This document shows, in pieces, positions 10,941 through 20,900 of a stretch of DNA of 64,000 bases; positions within the stretch are counted from its first letter, which is position 1, and each line of letters begins with the position of its first letter. The notes under the pieces are model-generated. The model did no database searches. It saw only the letters and a list, made by a program, of their open reading frames with translations, and had not been told where the DNA came from. The DNA comes from Amyelois transitella (lineage: Eukaryota; Arthropoda; Insecta; Lepidoptera; Pyralidae), in assembly GCF_032362555.1 (NCBI RefSeq), contig NC_083526.1, positions 20,001 to 84,000 on the forward strand, given 5' to 3'. Position numbers and translations under genes: made by a program.

Positions 10941-13900
10941 TCAGTTATTGTCAGACAACAAGATCTTCAGTTTGGACGCCGCCACCGCAATCTGGAACAA
11001 GGGCCATAGCTTCAGTCGTTTTCGTTATTTATTTATTAAAAAGGGGGGGCAAGTATTCTCAAGTTTTGATTTTAGTAGGTGCAGTGCATTGTATTAACGC
11101 AAGAAAATATCACTTTAGAAGAATTCAGGTTCAGTAATTTTAATGGTATTACATAAAAATATATACAGGGTGATTTTTAAATTCAACTGCATAAATTTAA
11201 CTGTTAAGTGTACTCATCTAAAGGATATTTAAAAACGTAAAAAGAAAAATATCGGTTCATATTTCAGAAAGTACGAAAAAAATAAAAGTATCAAAATCTA
11301 CGATCCATTCAGCTGAGCGATCTCGACAACTCTGTACTTTACTTGATCTTGATACTAGAAGAATAATTTATTTTTCAGACATTTATTTACATGTTTAGTT
11401 TTAATTTCTTTTTGTAGTATTGGTCTTTAATAAAGCGTGTGACGTAGTTTTTGAGGGTTTTTTAAATGTGAAAATGATGACGTTTAATTTAAATAAAAAT
11501 AGGCTCAAATGGCTTAGAAGCATGGTTATAGTCTATATTTAAAAGGATGCAGTTGTTTTAAATGTCACCCTGTATATTACAACAATCTTCCAAATGTATT
11601 GAGAACAATTTTAAAGGTTATATGTTGCAAAATTTTAAAACTCGTGACTACAATTGAAATTCCAGAACGAATATCTGCATAGGTACATATGTAATCCTTC
11701 ATAAATAATTTGATATAAAAAGTGACAAGGAAGGATCAGCACAAGGCAAAGCTTCCCAGCCACGAGTCACCTTGAGTTCCTCCGGCTGGTGGCGGTCGTT
11801 GCCGTCGGCGGGCGCGCGGGCCAGCGCGGCCAGCGCGCGCGCCCGCGCCGCCCGCTCGCGCTCGCCCGCCCGCGGCGCCCGCAGCGCGCGCCCCGCCAGC
11901 CGCAGCGCCGGCTCCCGCTGGGCGCGCGCCAGCCGCCGCCAGCCCTGCGCCACCAGCGCCGCCACCTGCGGCAGCGGCAGCGGCTCGCTGGGGACCTGCG
12001 GACACTTCCATAAATACCGTGCCCGACTATCAATCTTACTGCCACTTTATTTTATAACAAACAAGCGCTCGCCTGCATCGCGGCGTGGCGGTCCGGCTGC
12101 AGCAGCTGCGTGAGCGCGCACTGGCACAGGGTGAGCGCCAGCTGCGGGCGGCCGGCTGCCTGCAGCGCGGTGACGAGATCCAGTCGCCAGCGCGCCTCCT
12201 CTAGCGCGGGCACCAGCACACACGCTAGTTTGTGCACCTGCATTGATCCTTTGTTATACATAGTGAGCCACAATTTGTAAGTATTGTTTGAACTGGTAAT
12301 ATAGATGATTCGTGTTCGGATGTAAGTAAAGCAGCACCTGGCGGTCCGCGGCGGCGGCGAGCAGCGCGTGCAGCGCGCGGCGCGCGCGCGGCGCGGGCGC
12401 GCCCAGCGCCAGCGCGCTCAGCCACGCGCCCACGCCCACCACCTGCCGCGTGGGTAATACATTACTTATCTCGTTATTCTTATCATTTCAAGGTATAAGT
12501 GTGTGGTTTGTTCCACTACATTTCCACATTGAAAGTAGTACAGTACAGGTAGCTTTTAGTACACTTAGGTAATTTTTGAACACCAATTGAATGCTACCTG
12601 TATCCAATATAGCGATTAGGACTCACAAAATATACATTTCTTGAAATATGAGCAAAGAGAATGATTTGTGGGCGTCGTGAAGAAAACTGCAGAATAAGCT
12701 ATGCACTGTATTATCACAACACTTTTACAATATGCACTGATGAACTAACTAAAGGACTCTAAATAATTATAAACAATAAGTTGAACTAAACAACAAACAC
12801 GAACTTAAATTCCGTTTGGCGCTAATAATCCATTTTTTGTTTCTTTTTTTAAATTTCTTTTGTTTTCCAGCCAGTACTATCTACTAACCAATGAGGTTGT
12901 ATTTCATTTTCACTGCCTGTTTGAGAAACAATTACAAATTAACTTTATTGCTCATAAAAATATACATTAAGAATATGTTGAGATAAGGCGGACTTATCGC
13001 TAAGCAATCTCTTCCAGCCAACCTTTAACATACCTCGTCATCAGTGGGCGACTCCGATAGCGGTCCCCCTTCCTCCCCCGCCAGGCCGCCCAGCCATGAT
13101 CCCACGCCCGTCAGCAGCTAGAATATAAGTAAAAAATTGTCTATAAGAATACGCGTCATTTCACTTGTGTAGAAACCAAACAAAAGCTACTCTAGCTTAC
13201 TGACGACTTCAACACCTCGTCATCTACCTCGTCAGTGAGCACGTCGACATCGCGGCCCGCGGTCAGGGCGTCGCTGTAAGCCGCACACAGCGCGCGCGCC
13301 GTGTCCGGCAGCTGCTGCAGCACGCGGGCCAGCACCGCGCCCAGCGCCGGCCGCGACTCCGCCGCCGCCGCGCCCGCTGCTGCGCCGCCTACACGCAGCG
13401 CCTACAATGCCACTACGGTGTTAATCAATGTATACAGTGTTATTTGTAAAAAGTAAAAAGAAGTAGTCTCTGCCTACTCTTCCGGGAAAAAGGTGTAATT
13501 TTATGTAGGTATGTATTTGTAACTTGTAATCTAGATGGCTGTTGCATGTTTTACAACTTGTGCATCACTGAGTAAACAACCAAATACAACCAAAACAAAT
13601 AGAGAAATATACTATGTAGACAAGGCTACTGGCAGACCGGACACATGCAATTAATGACAAATTATCCTAAGTTTCTTAATCAATTCCAATCAATCTCCAT
13701 CATCTGTATAATACTAAATACTATTATCAATTGCACAGTACCTCAACGGCTGAAGCCAGTGCTGTCTCTCCCTCCGATCCGCTGGAATCTGAGCGCGAAG
13801 GCACTGTGGGTGGAGTATTCTCAGCTGAAATACACATATGGCTTTTTTATTAATTGCAAAAATCCAAAACTACAATATCAATTCTGACAAATCTTGACAT

Positions 13901-14416
13901 GGAGATAAGACTTTAAATTCTCAGGGGATTTGAGTTTCAAGAAGATAAATAGTTATTGATTCATTAAAAATTAAGAAGAATAAGTATGGGATACAACTAG
14001 AAGGAAGTGATGAAAATGCGGTCACTCAAAAAGGATTTATGGACTTACCCGAACCGGCTTCGAGTTCCATCTCTTGTAGATCGTGCTGAGCTCTCAGTTG
14101 CTGTAATTCCCGCTCGCACTCTTCGGCTCGGGCTCGTTGCGAGGCTAAAACCTCGGCTGATGGCATCGCGAACACAGACTGCAACATAACCATTTTTTAC
14201 CAATTTTATCATAGCTTGTTCACTTTTACACACATACATGTAGTCATGTCTTTATCCCTTGCAGAGTAAACAGAGCCAACAGTCTTGAAACCACTGAAAG
14301 ACGACGTATAGCTTTATCACGTATTTATTTCTAAGTTGATGAATATTTACCTCGTCTCGAGAAGATGAATTAACCACAATGGGTGGCAATTCGTCATCGT
14401 ATTCGTCTTCCTCCAT
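10941..14416 (-). CDS. Unrecognised helical protein, 369 residues
   Basis: Nine exons join in frame on the minus strand: 14416-14351, 14178-14049, 13824-13742, 13401-13201, 13117-13034, 12442-12338, 12237-12073, 11995-11771 and 10991-10941. The N-terminus is acidic (MEEDEYDDELPPIVVN), followed by a short charged coiled-coil-like helix (about residues 33-60, with RARAEECERELQQLRAQ), a Ser/Glu-rich linker, and then alanine/leucine/arginine-rich segments likely to be helical up to KLKILLSDNN at the end. No signal peptide, membrane segment or catalytic motif was seen, and the family was not recognised. Most junctions are phase 0 with good AG/GT sites. The exon 7 donor is unclear: keeping frame needs GC at 12072-12071 (CAG then GCGAGC), a possible GC-AG intron. 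The exon 4 end could also be 13216 or 13228. It shares a probable promoter with FEM1. Confidence 0.72.
11166..11572. mobile_element. MITE with TATA target duplication
   Basis: Ends CAGGGTGA and TCACCCTG form a terminal inverted repeat that continues imperfectly for about 30 bp, with CAACTGCAT in both arms. TATA flanks each side (11162-11165 and 11573-11576). The 407-bp interior has no frame. It lies in the last intron of the minus-strand gene. Confidence 0.75.
12900..13026 (-). repeat. Non-LTR 3' tail abutting exon 5 donor
   Basis: On the minus strand it reads GGTTGGCTGGAAGAGATTGC, then GATAAGTCCGCC, and ends AT-rich with an AATAAA. A second copy in the same orientation lies at 41830-41945. 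The insertion edge falls 7-9 bp inside the intron next to the exon 5 splice donor (13034/13033). Confidence 0.7.
13440..13515 (+). repeat. Short RTE-like 3' tail relic
   Basis: AAAGAAGTAGTCTCTGCCTA and following bases correspond to the conserved KEVVSAYPSGKEA end of the reverse transcriptase fragment at 52560-53070, with the frame decayed. Confidence 0.5.
14229..14310 (-). repeat. SINE-like family A, tail fragment
   Basis: CACATACATGTAGTCATGTC followed by the family phrase CAGAGCCAACAGTCTTGAAA; a tail-only copy in intron 1 of the minus-strand gene. Confidence 0.6.
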
Positions 14417-14988
14417 GTCTGTAATTCAATGAGTTATTTATGGCCCTTCCTTCACAAGTGGATCAAAGCAAGAAATCTTCCAGTTTGATTTGAAGTTTTA
14501 AAAATCAGGTTCGGTTTTGTTTTGATTTTTGCGGTTGTTTTGTTTTTAATTTATAGTTCATTTCAATTCAATTCGTTGTTTTTGTTTGACAGTGATAGTT
14601 ATGACCTGATACTGACTGTTTGACAAATTGACATTGACGTTCATACATACTGCAAAGCCTGCTGCACTTTACAATTTAATTTTATTATTCGTATCTGTGA
14701 CATCACATCGTGTGCATGTATGCATGCATTTCGCAATTGTCCATTTTATCTTCTGAGATATAGATCTGCTCTTCAGTGTCAGTCATTACGATTTTATCGA
14801 ATTTTACCAATAAAATCCTTAGGCCACATATTATGTATTTGTGAAAAAGACTGTAGTGTAAGGGTCTTTGTTTTTAAACCTGTCGGGAGATAAAATTGTT
14901 TGTGCTGTTAAATTTGTGGGCTCGGTGTCTTGGAGATTGCTATCTCCAAAACGCTGTCGGGTTGCAGTGGTTCGCCCGAACGTTCAGG
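14417..14988. promoter_or_regulatory. Probable bidirectional promoter
   Basis: The start codons of the unrecognised minus-strand gene (14416) and FEM1 (14989) point away from each other across only 572 bp, so both promoters must overlap or adjoin here unless undetected 5' exons exist. The sequence is AT-rich and no TATA box is obvious on either side. A shared promoter is inference from spacing alone. Confidence 0.45.
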
Positions 14989-17900
14989 ATGTGGGAAGAG
15001 GGTAGCAGCTCGGCGGCGGAGGCGGCTGGCGACAGCAAGCTGTTCGCGGACGGCACAAAGCATCAAGACGCAGTGTTCAACGAGCTGATGCGCGAGTGCA
15101 AGCACAGCGCCCCCGGCGCCCGCCTCTCCGCGAGGCTCAGGACCTTACTTGAAAGGTGATCCTACTAGTCTGTGTGAAAGGGTTTGCTTTGTGTTCAAAT
15201 CTTAAGTTTCCTTTGTCTGGATTCAAGGACTGTGTTGATGTGGGTTGCTCTTATTTCGATTTCTTTTGTTTAGATTCAACTAATTAGCTGTTTATTGGAC
15301 TTAATCCTGCAGGGATTAAATTAAGGCCGGATATCATTGATAGGAGATTAAAGTGACAGTAGGATTATAAGTCTTTCTCCTAGATTTTAAGAACCTTATT
15401 ATTTCAGATATGTACATACTTTCCATACCTAGAGTTTATTAGTAATAAATTAAAATATTACATAAATACATAAATGTATAATATAAGAAATTAAGTGATA
15501 TTAAAACAATACTTAGATTAACTATTTGTTAAAAACTGGATAACTTTTATCTTTATTTAAAAAATTTAAAGATTTGTTTTTCTTTATTACTATCATACCA
15601 TTTTTGAACCTGCATAATGTATCTTTTGACTTTTCTGACTCAAAAGGTTGCTTTACCTTGTTCGGGCATAATTGATTAGTATTGAAAACAGTTTGAAATA
15701 ATTAAATGGATCCTGGCTATTAAGAATAGGACCTCTCCATATCTTTCCTATGGATGTCGTAAAAGACGACTAAGGGAAAGGATAATAACCTTGGAATACC
15801 GTTCATGCCTCACTGTCTACCTGGCAAAAGATATAGATGTGACTAAGTATATGTATGCAGAAATTAGAAATAGGTATGCAAAAATAACTAGAGCATCAAA
15901 ATTTCTGTAATAAGAAAGAAATTTCTCTGAATAAAATCCTTCTAACACTGACCCTAGCTGTGTTTTTTCTGGGGAGGGACAGAGTTTGAATTTTATTTAC
16001 ATACTTACAATGTAATCAAGGTTCCACAGGGCTCCTCTGTGACACTATTGGGGGAGTTCTACTTTGATCATAATCAGTGAAGGGAGGTAATTCAATTGCA
16101 AGTTTTCCTTGAGAGTGTCTGAAAATTAGTGGGCATAAAAGGATAAGTAGGTGAGAGATTTTTAACAAGATCATCTGTAAGTCAACTCTTGTCTATTTTT
16201 AGCATTTCTTTCATACAGTGGTGAATCTTTTTGATCAAATTGCATTCAGGTAAAGGTCACATAAAAAGTATCCTTAATTGATATACTACTATATATAATA
16301 CTAGCTGTCGCCCGCGACATTGTACGCGTGGAAGAGTCTCAAATCCCACAGAATTATAGTCTTTGTGGCATTAAGGAAAAGTAACAGATATCATTCTCAA
16401 GACTGTTCTTAGTCCACACAAATAATAAAGAGAAAATATTTGTATGTTTGTGTATCAAATATACCTACTCAAAAGCTACTGGACTTATTTTAACGAAATT
16501 TGAAGCATATATAGAATAGATCTTTGGAAGTGACACAGGCATTTTTTTCTAGAATTTTCACGGAAATGAAGCCCCGCGCTAAAGCACGTTAATCAATCTA
16601 TACACAAAATTTCAAGGAATATTGCTTCAGTAGATAACGCGTGAAGAGACAACAAACAAACAAACTTTTGCATTTATAATATTAGTTGGGATTCACAAAA
16701 CAAAAAGAAAAGAAAAACCACAACGGAAAATATAAAATATCTGAGCCGCGCGGCGTGGTAGGTAGCCACGTCTCACACCCTCGCAACGCAAGCCCTCAAG
16801 GATAAAAAATTTTCCCCGTTATCTTTCGCATTTTCTTTCATTTCTTCGTTCGTGATGTTATATAGCCTAAAGCCTTCCTCGATAAATGGTCTATTCAACA
16901 CAAAAAGAATTTTTCAATTCGAACCAGTAGTTCCTGCATGCAAGTGAGATGCGAATGTTAACATGAATGTGTGGAGCAACAAGAATAGATAAAATTCATA
17001 TGAGTATATCAGCGAAAGTATAAAACTAGACCCCATAAATGAAAGTCTGAATTGTAATAGGTAAGCTGGGTTGGTGTGGACACTTCATGAGAAGAGAGGA
17101 ATGTCATGTTACAAAAGGGCTTGAAATATGGAAGTGGAAGATAGATAAGAAGTCTGTAAATTAGATGTATAGGCACTTGGACAGCGTAAAGGAAAGTATG
17201 AGTAGAAAAGGAATGACTATAGCAAGGTGTGAAGGGAGTGACAAGTAATTAAAAACTAGCATACTGTGCCAACCCCACTGTCCGATTAGTTTTCCTATTT
17301 TTCTCACTAGATGGCGTGCTGCCGTATTAGAACGCGCTTTAGTTATTTTTATGGTTTTTTGTATAGTGTTTGACAATTTATATATGTTCAGTCTTTAATA
17401 CAGATTTCTTCGTATTCCGAGTTTCATTTTTGGACCCAGTACGGCATTGTCTAGGTAGCCATTGGTCCTTTGAGTCGGGTGTGTAAGGTAGAATTTCGCG
17501 TGCAGTGTAGTGAAGTGTTAAGTGAATGAACTCAGGACTTAACGGATTACAGTGTGGAATGGACTTGGTAACCGTGAGTAGACTCTGAAAAAATACAAGT
17601 GTTTTAGGACTTAGAATATTTCCGTAGTGATTGAACTTTATAAATTTTACAAGTGTTTAAAAAAAGACTTAGAAAATTTTCATAGTGATCTTATTATTAA
17701 CTTAAAAATTTTGCAAGTGCTAAAGACTTAGAAAAATTCCATACTGAACTCTGATTAACTTTGAAATTTTACTAGTGCAAAAGACTTTGAAAAATTCATT
17801 GGTCATTTATAATAAAAACTTTGAAAAATTTACATATGTTATAACAGTTGTGTATGAACTATTTAACTTTGTCGAGAACTTCAACTTGTGTTATTTTCTA

Positions 17901-20900
17901 TAGAAATTTCTTGTTTATCTGCAACATAAATACAATTAACAATGGAGAAAATTAACCAATTACTCAGTCTTCAAGATGAACGAATGGAGTCTATTAAAAA
18001 AGCTCAGGTTAATTATGGTAAAACTCCAAAGGCAAGAATTACACCGAGCTATTTAGACACTCGCTTGGAAAACTTAGAGGCGACATGGAATTCATTCAAA
18101 TCATCACATGAGTACCTAATTTCAAACATTTCTAAGGAAACTAGAAAGACATTGAGTTACTTCTTAAGCGATACTTACGACACTTGTGAAGAATTATACA
18201 TTATGTACAAAAGCGATTTAAAAACAAAACTAAGTGACTTAACCGCTACTACACATACATCTGCCTTACAAGAACCCAAGAAAGCAACTACCGAAATCAA
18301 GCTGCCACATATCAAACTTCCACAATTCTCTGGCAAATATACTGAGTGGACATCGTTTCATGACCTCTTCAATTCCATCATACATACAAATCAATCCTTA
18401 GACAACGTACAGAAGTTACATTACCTTAAATCTAGTCTGACCGGTGAAGCTGAACAGCTGTTGAGATCTATACCAATAACAAACCAAAATTACAGTCAAG
18501 CATGGGAAATTCTGAAAAACCGATACAATAATAAAAGATTTATATCCAACTGCATTTTCAAGAGATTATTTAATATTAGAAACATAACGTCAGAATCAGC
18601 TTTTCATATCAAACAACTACTTGATACTACTGTCGAATGCTTAACCTCGTTGAAGAACTTGGGCTTGCCTGCAGACCAGTGGGATGCTATCATAATCTAT
18701 TTGACAGTTTCAAAATTAGACCCTGAAAGTCATCGCTTGTGGGAGCAAGGAATCTCGGCTGAAAGAGAGGATTTTCCTTCATTTGATACACTGAAACAAT
18801 TTATGGAAAGCAGATTTAGATCTCTTGAAATGATAGAACCTGCAACTAAGACAAATAAGAGTAAAACATTTCATGCTACTGTAGAATCTGGTTCGTGCGC
18901 ATTCTGTAAAGAAGATCATTACATTTACCAATGTAAACAATTTGTAAAACTACAATACAAAGAGAAACATGACTTTGTACAAAACAATAATTTATGCTTC
19001 AATTGTCTAATACCCAATCATTCTGCAAACAAATGTATGAGAAGAACGTCATGTCGGATATGCTATAAAAAACACCACTCTTTGTTGCACCCGGAGAAGA
19101 AAGAAGAATCTGTAAGGGAAGAAAAACATAAAGACTCAAGCACAAACATAGTATCACATTTTGTAAATCAACCTGGTCAAATACTTCTAGCCACAGCGCT
19201 GGTAGACGTGACGTCACGTCATGGTCAGAAACACGTTTACCGCGCGCTCATTGACCAGGGCTCACAGGCCTCGTTCGTCACAGAAGATCTAGTTCAAACG
19301 ATGGGTTTGAAGAAAACAAAAATCAGCGGCGTGGTCTCAGGATTGAGTGAGGGAAAACAACTTCATACTAAATACATGGTTGAAGTACAACTACAGTCAA
19401 GATACAACCCGAACAACACTATCCTGGTTAAAGCATACATTCTGAAAACAATTACAAATTACTTACCTACACAATCAATCACAGTTTCTAACTGGCCTGA
19501 GCTGGAGGAAATAACACTAGCAGATCCCACATTCCATGTTCCGAATAAAATACACCTTCTGCTAGGAGCTGAAGTATATAGTGAAATCATAGAAGCTGGA
19601 TTGATGAAGAGTCCATCCGGGATTATAGCGCAAAAAACACAACTGGGTTGGATTCTTTCGGGCGATACTAACAACACAAAACCTGTAAAACAAAAACAAA
19701 TTATTAGTTTACATCTATGTGTATGTGAAAATGAAATACTAAGAAAGTTCTGGGAAGTAGAGAATGAAATACTTACCTGTGAAAGAAAATTAACTAAAGA
19801 TGAGAAAAGATGTGAAGAGATTTACAAAAAACCATAAAAATAACTAAAGCGCGTTCTAATACGGCAGCACGCCATCTAGTGAGAAAAATAGGAAAACTAA
19901 TCGGACATCCCGCCCGCCAAGAACTCTTTTTCCGGCTCGAAGGACCCAATGGCTACCTAGACAATGCCGTACTGGGTCCAAAAATGAAACTCGGAATACG
20001 AAGAAATCTGTATTAAAGACTGAACATATATAAATTGTCAAACACTATACAAAAAACCATAAAAATAACTAAAGCGCGTTCTAATACGGCAGCACGCCAT
20101 CTAGTGAGAAAAATAGGAAAACTAATCGGACACCCACGTAAAGAGTGAGAAAAGGTAACAATAAAGAAAAGAAAGTAGAATGAACACCTCTATTCTGTAA
20201 GCGAACATTATTTTGTTTGAAAACACATAGTTGTGGTACTGGCTTTATTAATTAAATAAGTAATGTATAATAAATAAAGATAATAGTTCATCGAAGAATT
20301 AACAACACTTGTAGCAAGCTTGTTTGCCCCACCAGGATGTCACCGGCGGAGCGCCGCGCGGTGGTGGGGCGCACCCGCGACGGCTGCGCACCTTTGTTCG
20401 TGGCGTGCAAGCGGGGAAACGTGGAGCTGGTGGAGTATTTGGTCCACGTTTGCGACGCCGACTTAGAGCAGCGCGGCGTGTATGAGGTCCCGGACGACCA
20501 CTCGGTTCATACCGTGACCCCGCTGTGGTGCGCGGCTGTGGCCGGGAGGTTGGAGGTGTTGAAGGTGCTAGCCGATGCGGGCGCGGACGTGAACGCGGGC
20601 TCTGACAGCGGCTCGACGCCCGTACGATCGGCGTGCTTCATGACGCATTTGGATGTGGTGAGTGGCAGAAGATCGACTCCGGTTTCAGTTTTACTCGCTT
20701 GGAAATGATGTAGTCTTTTTGTGACAATCACTGGAGAAAGAAGGTTGATATGAAAGTCGTGACTCGTCGTCTTATTCATCATCTTCATCAGACGTGAGGA
20801 TTGCTTCATCTCACCATTCAGGAAGCCTAAATTACGTAATTAGATAAAAATTGCTTTTTACAAAAATAATTATAATGGTATTAACACCCGGCTTTTGTCA

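Larger units (their letters stand above)
17279..20132 (+). mobile_element. BEL/Pao element with inverted LTRs
   Basis: The left LTR is 17279-17461 (183 bp, TG...CA). The right one is the same 183-bp sequence in reverse orientation, 20132-19950. CCCAC flanks both sides (17274-17278 and 20133-20137), the 5-bp duplication typical of BEL/Pao insertion. A tRNA-binding-like site TTGGTCCTTTGAGTCGG follows the left LTR and TTGGGTCCTTCGAGCCGG follows the right one on its own strand. Between them sit a 480-bp leader, a gag-protease frame, and an 84-bp partial third LTR (about 19824-19907, reverse orientation) onto which the frame runs. Reverse transcriptase, RNase H and integrase are missing. Because both outer ends are LTR starts, the whole unit behaves as if it had terminal inverted repeats. 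Lies in FEM1 intron 1. Confidence 0.92.

Noticed and set aside
11736-12113. Several overlapping frames on both strands
   Set aside because: Only the frame reading VPSEPLPLPQVAALVAQGW joins neighbouring exons in phase; the rest are GC-rich shadows.
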